DNA from: Flavobacteriales bacterium
GTDB lineage: Bacteria; Bacteroidota; Bacteroidia; Flavobacteriales; Flavobacteriaceae
DNA length: 64,000 bases
Reading direction: 5' to 3'
NCBI GenBank assembly: GCA_011525015.1
Contig: WTJC01000020.1
Location: forward strand, 1 to 64,000
Each line of letters starts with the position of its first letter. Positions within the stretch are counted from its first letter, which is position 1. The notes under the pieces are model-generated. The model was not told the origin of the DNA, made no database searches, and worked only from the letters and a program-made list of their open reading frames with translations. Positions 37,289 through 45,526 of the stretch are shown piece after piece. The translations under genes and the position numbers were made by a program.

Positions 37289-38112
37289 AAATCATAAAAG
37301 TGAATACAGTTCGTAGCAAAAACTTTTTCAATATCCTTTTGGTCGCTCAGTGAAAAATAGGATTTCAATAAATCTAAGTGATCCTTAAAGTTTGATGCCA
37401 ATAAACAAACCGGCCAGTCTGAGCCGTAAAGCAGCCTATCCATGCCAAAACAGCGAACAACATGATCTAAATAGGGTAGAATCTGCTCTACCTGCCAGGG
37501 TTTTGTTTGGATTTCAGTAAAAATTCCAGAGAGTTTACAGTAAACTTTGGGCTGGTCTGCAAGTTGCTCAATTTGTTCTGCCCAATGCATATCCATCGGA
37601 AGATTGTATTGGGGTTTTCCCAAGTGGTCAAGTACAAAATACTGATCTGGAAAGTTTTGGGTCAGTGCTATGGCAGCTTCGAATTGTTTGGGATAAATCA
37701 AGATGTCATAAGTGAGGTCAAACTTTTGCAACTGTGAAATGCCCTGCTGAAAATCATCCCTCAACATAAAGAAATCGTCTTCTTCGTCTTGAACGATATG
37801 TCTCAGGCCTTTAAAAAAATCATTTTGGGTGTAGTGCTCAAGCTTGTCGTTTATATCATTTGTACAGAGGTCTAACCAGCCTACAACGCCTTTTATAATG
37901 TCGTACTGTTGAGCGTAATGCAAAAGCATTACAGTTTCTTGTTCGGTCTGTGCCGCTTGCACAGCAACGCATCCCTCAACCTCAGATTGCGCATAGACCT
38001 GCTCTAAATCAGCGGGTTTGAAATCTCTTGCTATTGCAGCCATACTCGAGTCGATCCAGGCATGAGTGCTAGGGTGATAGTTCCAAAAGTGCTGATGGCT
38101 GTCAATGATCAT
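37285..38112 (-). CDS. Amidohydrolase family protein, probable L-fucono-lactonase
   Basis: The 275-residue TIM-barrel amidohydrolase has metal-binding IIDSHQHFW at the N-terminus, GLRHIVQDE in the middle, FVLDHLGKPQ, and the final LLYGSDWPVC Asp motif. This is the COG3618 pattern shared by L-fuconolactonases and related lactonases, which act on the lactone released by a sugar dehydrogenase. It should hydrolyse L-fucono-1,5-lactone to L-fuconate in the cytoplasm. Four-base overlaps with both neighbours indicate coupled translation. Confidence 0.88.
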   Translation of the reverse strand: MIIDSHQHFWNYHPSTHAWIDSSMAAIARDFKPADLEQVYAQSEVEGCVAVQAAQTEQETVMLLHYAQQYDIIKGVVGWLDLCTNDINDKLEHYTQNDFFKGLRHIVQDEEDDFFMLRDDFQQGISQLQKFDLTYDILIYPKQFEAAIALTQNFPDQYFVLDHLGKPQYNLPMDMHWAEQIEQLADQPKVYCKLSGIFTEIQTKPWQVEQILPYLDHVVRCFGMDRLLYGSDWPVCLLASNFKDHLDLLKSYFSLSDQKDIEKVFATNCIHFYDL

Positions 38113-38966
38113 TCAGGGTAGTTTATAATTTCTTGTCGCGCTTCTCCCAATCCCTCAATACCTAACTCAACTAGGTCTCCTGCCTTTAAGTATCTGGGTG
38201 GATCAAATCCTAGTCCAACACCAGATGGGGTCCCTGTAGAAATGATATCTCCGGGAAGTAAGGTCATAAATGAACTGATATAACTCACCAATTCGTCAAT
38301 TTTAAAAACCAAATCAGAAGTGTTGCTGTCTTGAACTCGTTCACCATTTACCTTTAACCAAAGATCTAGTTTGTGCGGGTCTGCAATTTCATCTCGTCCG
38401 ACTAAATAAGGTCCAAGTGGAGCGAAAGTGTCGTGACTTTTTCCCTTTACCCACTGGCCTTCGCGTTCTAACTGAAAGGCTCTTTCACTGTAATCATTGT
38501 GTAAAACATATCCAGCAATATGAGAGAAGGCGTCAGCTTTAGAAACATAGGTGGCCTTTTTGCCAATAACTACGCCGAGTTCAACTTCCCAATCGAGTTT
38601 AGTCGCCTTTTTAGGTATGGTGATTTGGTCATTAGGACCACAAATGGCTGAGCTTGCTTTAAAAAAAAGGACAGGCTCTTTCGGCAACGTCATTCCGCTT
38701 TCAGAGGCGTGCTTGGAATAGTTGAGTCCAACGCATATGATTTTAGAAACCTGACTCAGAGGAGCAGCTAGTCGCTGATCAGGAGAGACTTTAGGGCAGC
38801 TTTGTTCATGCTCAGACAACCATTGTTTTAGGTTGTGCATTCCGTCCTGTTCAAAAAAATCAGAATCGAAGTCAGATGTGAATGCGCTGACGTCAATGAG
38901 GTCTCCGTTTTTTGTGAGTACAGCTGGTTTTTCTTGCCCTTGGGCTCCGTATCGTGCGAGTTTCAT
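38109..38966 (-). CDS. FAH-family hydrolase, probable 2,4-diketo-3-deoxy-L-fuconate hydrolase
   Basis: The 285-residue fumarylacetoacetate hydrolase-family protein has the divalent-metal site LDWEVELGVVIGKKA with paired Glu residues, HNDYSERAFQLEREGQWVKGKSHDTFAPLGPYLV, and GDIISTGTPSGVGLGFDPP. In the oxidative fucose route this family cleaves 2,4-diketo-3-deoxy-L-fuconate to pyruvate and L-lactate. Similar proteins are often mislabelled ureidoglycolate lyase; the fucose neighbours argue against that here. It starts directly after the stop of the SDR gene at 38967. Confidence 0.88.
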   Translation of the reverse strand: MKLARYGAQGQEKPAVLTKNGDLIDVSAFTSDFDSDFFEQDGMHNLKQWLSEHEQSCPKVSPDQRLAAPLSQVSKIICVGLNYSKHASESGMTLPKEPVLFFKASSAICGPNDQITIPKKATKLDWEVELGVVIGKKATYVSKADAFSHIAGYVLHNDYSERAFQLEREGQWVKGKSHDTFAPLGPYLVGRDEIADPHKLDLWLKVNGERVQDSNTSDLVFKIDELVSYISSFMTLLPGDIISTGTPSGVGLGFDPPRYLKAGDLVELGIEGLGEARQEIINYPE

Positions 38967-39734
38967 TTAACTGTTTAATTTTATAAATCCACCATCTATG
39001 GGGTAATCTGTTCCGGTAATAAAGGCGGCGTCATCTGAACAGAGAAAGAGCGCAAACTTTGCGATTTCTTCAGGGGAAGCCATACGGCCTATAGGTTGAG
39101 TTTTTGAGAGTTGAGCGAACATTTGCTCTTGCTTTTCAGGATAGTTTTCTCTGATAAAACCATCGACAAAAGGGGTGTGAACCCGTGCTGGCGAAATGCT
39201 ATTGCAGCGAATGCCGTGTTCAACATAATCTTTGGCTACAGAATAGGTCATGGTCAGTACAGCTCCTTTGGTCATAGAATACGCAAAGCGATCACTTATA
39301 CCCACGCTCGAGGCTATTGAAGCCATATTTAGAATTACCCCTTTTTTACGTTGTTTCATGTGTAAAATAAAGGCGTGCATTCCATTGTAGACCCCCTTAA
39401 TATTGACCTCGTACAATCGGTTTAAATCGTCTACATCTGTTTTTTCAAGTGATCCCACGTGAGCGATTCCTGCATTATTGATGAGAATATCTACCGGATG
39501 TTCCCCTTCAATTTTGGTCGCAAGCTGATGAAAATCTGCGTTTTTACTGATATCGCAGTATAAAAATTTAACTTTTTCTGAACCGATGGATTCGACCACT
39601 TGTTCTGCTTGATTCGAATTGGTGTCGATGAGGTAAACTCGGGCTCCAGCTTGCGCAAAAGTGCGAACCAAGGCCTCTCCAATTCCACTTGCGCCTCCGG
39701 TGATGACAACGGTTTTATGTTGAAGGTCTTGCAT
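38967..39734 (-). CDS. SDR oxidoreductase, probable 2-keto-3-deoxy-L-fuconate dehydrogenase
   Basis: The 255-residue SDR carries VVITGGASGIGEAL, NNAGIAHVG, the catalytic Ser in NMASIASSVG and an intact YSMTK motif, then PIGRMASPEEIAKFALFL near the end. It matches the 2-keto-3-deoxy-L-fuconate dehydrogenase group, which oxidises the C4 hydroxyl to give the 2,4-diketo compound cleaved by the FAH-family enzyme encoded next. The pair sits between the two fucosidase genes. The step before it, dehydration of fuconate, has no gene here. Confidence 0.87.
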   Translation of the reverse strand: MQDLQHKTVVITGGASGIGEALVRTFAQAGARVYLIDTNSNQAEQVVESIGSEKVKFLYCDISKNADFHQLATKIEGEHPVDILINNAGIAHVGSLEKTDVDDLNRLYEVNIKGVYNGMHAFILHMKQRKKGVILNMASIASSVGISDRFAYSMTKGAVLTMTYSVAKDYVEHGIRCNSISPARVHTPFVDGFIRENYPEKQEQMFAQLSKTQPIGRMASPEEIAKFALFLCSDDAAFITGTDYPIDGGFIKLNS

Positions 39735-39739
39735 CAGGA

Positions 39740-41077
39740 CTATTTGAGTTCTAACTCAATAATGGTATTAATAGGATTCATTTCAGCTTTTGGAATAGCG
39801 ATTGTCAATCCCAAGTCGTTTTGTTCGTATCTCACCTTTTTTGAGGTTCCATAAAGTTTGGCCGATTTGATTTTTTCAGGAACATCTCTTAAAAAGATGA
39901 CATTGTGTTCTGGGTCGAGTACGTGAAGGTAAACTTTGCGGTCTTTTCGGGTAGAAGCCAATTGATTATCGGGTTCTAAAATACCAGCCTTTGTGCCGTA
40001 TACCGTTTCACCGTATTGATCGAGCCACAATCCAATTTCTGAAAGTGATTTGAGGTGTTCCGTTTGAATTTTTCCATTGGGCATTGGCCCCACGTTTAAT
40101 AAAAGGTTACTGCCGTAAGAAGCAGATTTAACCAATAAGTGAATAAGTTCTTTAGACGATTTATGTTTGTCGTCTTGAAGGTTGAATCCCCAAGACCCGT
40201 TTATGGTCTCACAAACCTCTAAGGGCAATTGACCGATATCTGAAGCTGAAGTTCCCCAGCCTGTGGTGTTTTGTCCGGGAAGGTCTTTCTCAAACATTTG
40301 AAAGTCCTCTCCTGAAATGGGAGCAATATGATGGTTGTTTCCGATCAAAGCATGAGGTTGTAAATCGTGAATTAACTGATACAATTCGCGATAGTGCCAA
40401 TCAACATTGAGTTTGCCGAATTTTTTTCCGTCCCATTGTTTTTGGTCCCAATGCCCGTCAAACCATATGCCTCCAATTTCTCCGTAGTTCGTTAAAAGCT
40501 CGGTGAGCTGCTGCTTCATAAAGGCGATATACGCATTCCAATCTCCGTTTTCACGACCTTTTATACCTAAACCTGTACGACCACGAGGATAGTAATCATC
40601 ACTTCTCCAATCCAGCAGAGAATAATAGAAAAACAACTTAATGTCAGCCTTTTTACAGGCCGCGGCCAACTCTTTTAAGACATCTCGTTTAAAAGGGGTG
40701 GCATCTACAATGTCATAGTCTTCTGCGGCGGTATCAAACATTGAAAAACCATCGTGATGTCTACTGGTGATGGTGATGTATTTCATACCGGCATTTTTGG
40801 CCATTGCCACCCACTCTTCTGCATCGAAGTCAATGGGATTAAAAAAGGAAGGTAATTTTTCATAGGTGTCAACGGCAATATTCTGATTGTTCATCACCCA
40901 TTCGCCATCTCCTAAAAGACTGTACACTCCCCAGTGAATGAAGAGTCCAAAACGGGCTTCTTGAAACCACTCACGTGCGTTTAAATTTTCTTCAGAGGGC
41001 TGATAATTCGGAATTCCTTGTTGCGCGAAATTGAGGCTTACTGCAAAGAGTAAGACCAGAGACCATTGTTTTTTCAT
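39740..41077 (-). CDS. Alpha-L-fucosidase (GH29), secreted
   Basis: The 445-residue protein has a Sec signal (MKKQWSLVLLFAVSLNFAQQ), no accessory modules and a GH29 barrel: RFGLFIHWGVYSLLG near residue 42, ITSRHHDGFSMFD near 104 and the nucleophile Asp207 in GGIWFDGHWD. The short beta-sandwich end and conserved features suggest the broad-specificity A-type group, complementing the B-type enzyme at 35237. It would release terminal L-fucose in the periplasm. As the first gene of the nine-gene minus-strand run it is followed by genes with gaps of 5 bases or less for the next several genes. Confidence 0.92.
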   Translation of the reverse strand: MKKQWSLVLLFAVSLNFAQQGIPNYQPSEENLNAREWFQEARFGLFIHWGVYSLLGDGEWVMNNQNIAVDTYEKLPSFFNPIDFDAEEWVAMAKNAGMKYITITSRHHDGFSMFDTAAEDYDIVDATPFKRDVLKELAAACKKADIKLFFYYSLLDWRSDDYYPRGRTGLGIKGRENGDWNAYIAFMKQQLTELLTNYGEIGGIWFDGHWDQKQWDGKKFGKLNVDWHYRELYQLIHDLQPHALIGNNHHIAPISGEDFQMFEKDLPGQNTTGWGTSASDIGQLPLEVCETINGSWGFNLQDDKHKSSKELIHLLVKSASYGSNLLLNVGPMPNGKIQTEHLKSLSEIGLWLDQYGETVYGTKAGILEPDNQLASTRKDRKVYLHVLDPEHNVIFLRDVPEKIKSAKLYGTSKKVRYEQNDLGLTIAIPKAEMNPINTIIELELK

Positions 41078-41243
41078 TAGTTAGTTCAGTTAGTGCACCT
41101 AAAATTTAAGACCATTTTTTGTGGGAAGCAAATACCCTTATCCCATCAAAATCAATGCAGTAAATCTCAAGGTGTTTCATAAATTTACTATTATTGGTTT
41201 AATAATGACATTCTAACTGCAGACAATTCAAAAGTTATTTATT

Positions 41244-42818
41244 ATGCTTAGCACACAGCATTTGTTTAAAAGTGTACCGGTAATCCTTATGGCAATCTTT
41301 GGATTAAATTCTTGCACTCCTTCAAAGACATTAAAAGAAACAAGACCTAACATCATCTACATTTTAGCAGATGACTTAGGATATGGTGAGCTTGGAGCTT
41401 ATGGACAACTAAAGATAGAAACGCCCAACATAGATGCTTTAGCTGCCTCTGGCATGAAGTTTACACAGCATTATTCAAGTGCACCTGTTTGTGCTCCAGC
41501 TCGATATATGTTGTTAACAGGACAACATTCTGGCCATGCTTTCATCAGAGGAAATGATGAGATGAGATCAAGAGGAAAGGTTTGGGATTACCATGAAATG
41601 GTCAAAGACTCAACCTTAGAGGGTCAACGACCTATGCCCGAAAACACTAAAACCCTTGCGCACTATTTAAAGTCAGCAGGTTATCAAACAGCAATGGTCG
41701 GTAAGTGGGGGTTAGGCTCGCCAGACTCTCATTCTGTTCCAACCAAAATGGGTTTTGATTACTTCTACGGTTATAATTGTCAACGCATCGCTCACACTTT
41801 TTATCCCACGCATTTATACGAAAATCTCAATCGAGTTTACCTCAACAATGAGGCGATTGCACCTCATACAAAACTCGAAGAAGGGGCCGACCCATACGAT
41901 GAGAAGAGCTACAGTAATTTTAAACTCAATGATTTTGCACCGGATTTGATGTACGATAAAATGAGTGCTTTTGTCGAAGAGGCCTCCAATGAAGAACCCT
42001 TCTTTTTGTATTGGGCCTCACCAATTCCGCACAACCCTTTACAGGCACCGCAGCGATGGGTAGATCATTACATTCAAAAATTTGGAGAAGAAGAACCCTA
42101 TTTGGGAGACAAAGGATACTTTCCCAATCAAACCCCCAGAGCTACTTACGCGGCAATGATTTCCTACTTTGACGAAAACGTTGGCCGACTCGTTCAAAAA
42201 CTAAAAGAAAAGGGAGTGTACGAAAACACGCTAATCTTGTTTAGCTCTGACAACGGCGTTACTTTTTCTGGAGGTACCGATGGAGGGTTTTTTAATTCCT
42301 CAGGTCCTTTTGGTGAAGAGCGTGGACGCGGAAAAGGCTTTGTTTATGAAGGAGGTATTCGCGTACCTATGATTGCCTCATGGCCGAATAAAATTAGCGC
42401 CGGATCTGAAACTGACCACATCTCAATACAATACGATTTATTGGCAACTCTATCTGAGTTAGCCTCTTTTGAAATCACCTCTGAGCAGGATGGGATTAGT
42501 TTTTTGCCCACTTTACTCGGGCAGGACAATCAGAAGCAGCACGACTATTTATATTGGGAGTTTCCTGAATATGGAGGACAGTTAGCACTGCGTTTTGGCG
42601 ACTACAAATTCGTTTGGGCTCATCTGAAAGATAAACTGCCGCCGAGTCTTGAGCTTTATAATTTGAAAGAAGATCCGGCAGAAGAGAACAATATTGCTGA
42701 ACAGCATCCACAGCTCATTGAGCAGGCAGACGCGTATTTTCGCCAAGCGCACCAGCGCTCTGAAATTGAGCGTTTTCAAATTCCTTTACTCGAAGAGGGC
42801 TTTTTGAAGGCTAATTGA
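41244..42818 (+). CDS. Family S1 sulfatase, CAPAR active site, lipoprotein
   Basis: The 524-residue formylglycine sulfatase has an N-terminal signal with probable lipid-anchor Cys24 (FGLNSC). The catalytic motif is VCAPARYMLLTG with Cys83 in the canonical CxPxR context for conversion to formylglycine. Metal-binding residues are in YILADDLGYG and in FSSDNGVTF, with the Lys of MVGKWGLGS. It removes sulfate esters from polysaccharides in the periplasm or at the surface. It diverges from the fucose operon across a 166-base gap and may desulfate fucose-containing glycans before fucosidase action. The substrate cannot be assigned. It overlaps the next minus-strand gene by 8 bases. Confidence 0.92.
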   Translation: MLSTQHLFKSVPVILMAIFGLNSCTPSKTLKETRPNIIYILADDLGYGELGAYGQLKIETPNIDALAASGMKFTQHYSSAPVCAPARYMLLTGQHSGHAFIRGNDEMRSRGKVWDYHEMVKDSTLEGQRPMPENTKTLAHYLKSAGYQTAMVGKWGLGSPDSHSVPTKMGFDYFYGYNCQRIAHTFYPTHLYENLNRVYLNNEAIAPHTKLEEGADPYDEKSYSNFKLNDFAPDLMYDKMSAFVEEASNEEPFFLYWASPIPHNPLQAPQRWVDHYIQKFGEEEPYLGDKGYFPNQTPRATYAAMISYFDENVGRLVQKLKEKGVYENTLILFSSDNGVTFSGGTDGGFFNSSGPFGEERGRGKGFVYEGGIRVPMIASWPNKISAGSETDHISIQYDLLATLSELASFEITSEQDGISFLPTLLGQDNQKQHDYLYWEFPEYGGQLALRFGDYKFVWAHLKDKLPPSLELYNLKEDPAEENNIAEQHPQLIEQADAYFRQAHQRSEIERFQIPLLEEGFLKAN

Positions 42819-44106
42819 TCCCCGTTTGGCTCAGGGTCAGTAGCAAAAGCATTTGAATAGAAAGATGGCCATTGTCATTGGTCCACCACTCATCAAGAGA
42901 ATGCGCTTTACCACCTCTGCCACCAATACCAATAGTAACCGCTGGAATATTTTTTGAAATGGGAATGTTTGAATTGGTCGACCCAATGGTGAGTTGAGGT
43001 TCCGCCCCAAAAGATTGTGATGCAGCCAAAGCCGATTGAATCAAAGGCAGGCTTTCTGACAGTTTTCCCGATGGTCGATTGCCAATCTTGTCGATTCTCA
43101 AGCTCAAGTCAGGTCCTCTGCGTTTAATGCTGTTTTGATAGATCAAAGCTTCGTTAGCGGCCTGTTTCAAAAGCTCTTCCATATCGTCTAAGCGCGAAGG
43201 TTCAATGGATCTAATGTCCACCTCCATGACAGATTCGAAAGGAATGGAGTTTACAGAGGTTCCACCGCGAATCGTTCCAATATTATAGGAGGTTTTAGGG
43301 CCAGATTTTGTGTAAGCATCTGCATATTGAACGAATTTGCTGATCATTCCACCTAAGGCGTGATGAGGATTGGCAAGACCAAAAGCCCCCCACGAGTGTC
43401 CTCCAGGACCGTCAAAGTGAACTCGATATCGATAAGAACCCAGTCCTTGATTATTAACCCTTGCCAAAGAGCCTCCGTCAACTGAAATCCATTTGTCAAT
43501 TTTAGGGCCATCCTTTCTAAAGAGATGTTTAACACCTCTGAGATCTCCAAGCCCTTCTTCACCTACAGAAGCGATTAATAGAAGGTTGTGTTCTGGCTGT
43601 ATCCCGGTGGTTCTCAAGGTTTCTAACAGCGTTAAAAGCATACTCAGTCCTCTTGTGTCGTCGGCAATTCCAGGGGCGTAAAGGGTGTCGTTTTGAATTC
43701 GAACCCTAACGTCGGTACCTTCTGGAAACACCGTATCCAAATGCGCATCTACGGCAATATTTAAATTTCCTTTACTTCCCTCGACTAAGGCTAGAACGTT
43801 GCCTACCTCATCTATCCAGACAAAATCCGCCCCAAGCGAAGTGAAATATTCTTGCATTGCTACAGCTCTCTTTTGTTCTTTAAAAGGAGGTGCAGGAATT
43901 TCAGTAAGCGCAATATGACGCTCTAGCGTCTTGTCTTCTAAGGCTAAGATCTCTTGAAAAGCACGTTTGACTTCTTTTGATTTTTTGAGCTTGGCAATAC
44001 TCTTTACGTATTTCGATTCAATACTCGGGCTCGATTGCCCCTGAGCAAAGAATAGTCCAAAGCCCAATAAAAAAAGTCCGAGGTATGCGAATGCGCGAAG
44101 TTTCAT
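42811..44106 (-). CDS. Secreted M20/M25/M40 family metallopeptidase (PepT-like)
   Basis: The 431-residue protein has a Sec signal (LGFGLFFAQGQ) and a zinc-peptidase core: VDAHLDTVFPEG with the first ligands, APGIADDTRGLS, and VGEEGLGDLRG with the catalytic Glu. The dimerisation segment HFDGPGGHSWGAFG and the C-terminal GRGGKAHSLDEWW are typical. It probably cleaves di- or tripeptides in the periplasm. The gene shares one base with the TIM-barrel gene before it (TAATG), so both are co-translated. Confidence 0.87.
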   Translation of the reverse strand: MKLRAFAYLGLFLLGFGLFFAQGQSSPSIESKYVKSIAKLKKSKEVKRAFQEILALEDKTLERHIALTEIPAPPFKEQKRAVAMQEYFTSLGADFVWIDEVGNVLALVEGSKGNLNIAVDAHLDTVFPEGTDVRVRIQNDTLYAPGIADDTRGLSMLLTLLETLRTTGIQPEHNLLLIASVGEEGLGDLRGVKHLFRKDGPKIDKWISVDGGSLARVNNQGLGSYRYRVHFDGPGGHSWGAFGLANPHHALGGMISKFVQYADAYTKSGPKTSYNIGTIRGGTSVNSIPFESVMEVDIRSIEPSRLDDMEELLKQAANEALIYQNSIKRRGPDLSLRIDKIGNRPSGKLSESLPLIQSALAASQSFGAEPQLTIGSTNSNIPISKNIPAVTIGIGGRGGKAHSLDEWWTNDNGHLSIQMLLLLTLSQTGIN

Positions 44107-45053
44107 TACAGGTTTTTTAAGTAATCAAAACTCTCTTTGAGTGCAACTTCAGGCTGCATGACCATATCCTGCTCGACAAAGAAATGTTCAACACCAATTG
44201 CTTTGCTCTTTTTAATAATCCCTTCTAAATCGATATCTCCTTTTCCGCAAGAGGTCATATTCGGAAACAAGCCAAACCACTCCTGCGGGCTCGATCCATC
44301 TCCTTCAAACTCTTTAATAGGCTTCATGTCTTTGATGTGAAGCATTTTGTATCGGTTGGGATGTTTGTCTAATAATTCTATGGGATTGATGCCTCCTGCA
44401 GTGGTCCAAAACAAATCCATTTCAAAAAACACCAAGTCAGGATCAGTTTGATCGAGTATAAGGTCTATAGGTCTCTCTGTCCCCCACGGTTTTAGACCGT
44501 ATCCGTGATTGTGATAGCCAAAGCGAATACCCTCTTCACGTGCATTTTTACCAATCTCATTGAAGAGTTCTGCACTTCGCTTGTAGTCGTCCATATTTTT
44601 TCTATAGGGTTCTGGCAAGGCGGGTAAAACCACATAGGTGGCACCGATTTTTCGTGCCGCTTCTCCGAGTGCAGACATATTGTGTTGTAAGGTTTCTATG
44701 TCTGTGTGCATGGAGGGAATGCTCATTCCTCTGTCTTTTACTTTTGCGCCAAAATCTTCAGGAGTGTGACCGTAGAACCCACTTGCGCTAAAGCCCAGCA
44801 TTTGAGAAGTGGCAGCCCATTCTTGTTTTGTTTTCTCATCGCTAAAGGTATAAGGCCCAAAAACTTCAAGTTCTTTAAAACCAATAGAGGCGAGCATATC
44901 AAGGGTTCCTTCAAGATCGTCATTCAATCCTTTGGGAACTGAAAACAAACCGAGCCCCAAGGCATAATTTTTAGCGTTCATCATAAAAGAGGGGGTTAAC
45001 AGGCTAGCCGTAGCCAGCGCTGAATAATTCAAAAATTTCTTTCTTGTCATCAT
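44106..45053 (-). CDS. Exported TIM-barrel sugar isomerase/epimerase-like protein
   Basis: The 315-residue protein begins with a Tat/Sec-like signal (MMTRKKFLNYSALATASLL) and continues with an AP-endonuclease-type TIM barrel. Metal ligand motifs are IPSMHTDIETLQHN, YHNHGYGLKPWG, FFEMDLFWTTAGG and MLHIKDM, with VEQD at the end. The family includes xylose isomerase-like and 3-keto-sugar-handling enzymes. Exported members often occur with DUF1080 and Gfo/Idh genes, which are present at 21004-23730 but not adjacent. The function is not assigned. A second Met directly after the first is an alternative start. Confidence 0.83.
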   Translation of the reverse strand: MMTRKKFLNYSALATASLLTPSFMMNAKNYALGLGLFSVPKGLNDDLEGTLDMLASIGFKELEVFGPYTFSDEKTKQEWAATSQMLGFSASGFYGHTPEDFGAKVKDRGMSIPSMHTDIETLQHNMSALGEAARKIGATYVVLPALPEPYRKNMDDYKRSAELFNEIGKNAREEGIRFGYHNHGYGLKPWGTERPIDLILDQTDPDLVFFEMDLFWTTAGGINPIELLDKHPNRYKMLHIKDMKPIKEFEGDGSSPQEWFGLFPNMTSCGKGDIDLEGIIKKSKAIGVEHFFVEQDMVMQPEVALKESFDYLKNL

Positions 45054-45116
45054 ATAGTTAGTCGTTTGATTCTTTGATTAAAGCCAAATCAAAAGGTTTA
45101 ATCAGCTTTGAGAAAA

Positions 45117-45509
45117 TTATTTTTTTCTCCTGAGCTTATCGACACTAAAGGTGCCGGCACCACTTAAGATTAAACCGACAAAATAAGCCAAGAATAAAAG
45201 GGGTTTTTCAGATCCTGCAAAGCCATCTCTTGCCAGGTGCCCAGAAAATGCAACAAGCATAGTAAAGGCCAAAAAGGATGCGCTTATTCTAGTGTACAAT
45301 CCGATTAAAATCAGTAGCCCCCCGAGTGTTTCCGCCATCATGGCCATAAACCCAAAGAAAATATTGACGCCTTCAATTCCCAGAGAACCGGTCAATGAAC
45401 TTCCCAGTCTTTGCCATCTCTCAGGGCCTCCCATAAGTTTTGGAATACCGTGTAAGTAAACGATTAAAAAGCCGAAAACGGCGCGTGTAAGTAGTAATGC
45501 TCTATTCAT
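45117..45509 (-). CDS. DoxX family membrane protein
   Basis: The 130-residue protein has four membrane helices and the DoxX pattern LLLTRAVFGFLIVYLHGIPKL, GFMAMMAETLGGLLILIGLYTR and the terminal GAGTFSVDKLRRKK. DoxX-like proteins are quinone-linked or redox-related membrane proteins; some work with oxidoreductases or in thiosulfate oxidation, but most are uncharacterised. It lies 17 bases downstream of an M20 peptidase gene, so co-transcription is likely. Confidence 0.85.
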   Translation of the reverse strand: MNRALLLTRAVFGFLIVYLHGIPKLMGGPERWQRLGSSLTGSLGIEGVNIFFGFMAMMAETLGGLLILIGLYTRISASFLAFTMLVAFSGHLARDGFAGSEKPLLFLAYFVGLILSGAGTFSVDKLRRKK

Positions 45510-45526
45510 TTTTGCAATATTTTTAG

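Noticed and set aside
38109-38966. Calling the FAH-family protein ureidoglycolate lyase
   Set aside because: This common automatic label does not fit the fucose context; no purine degradation gene is nearby.
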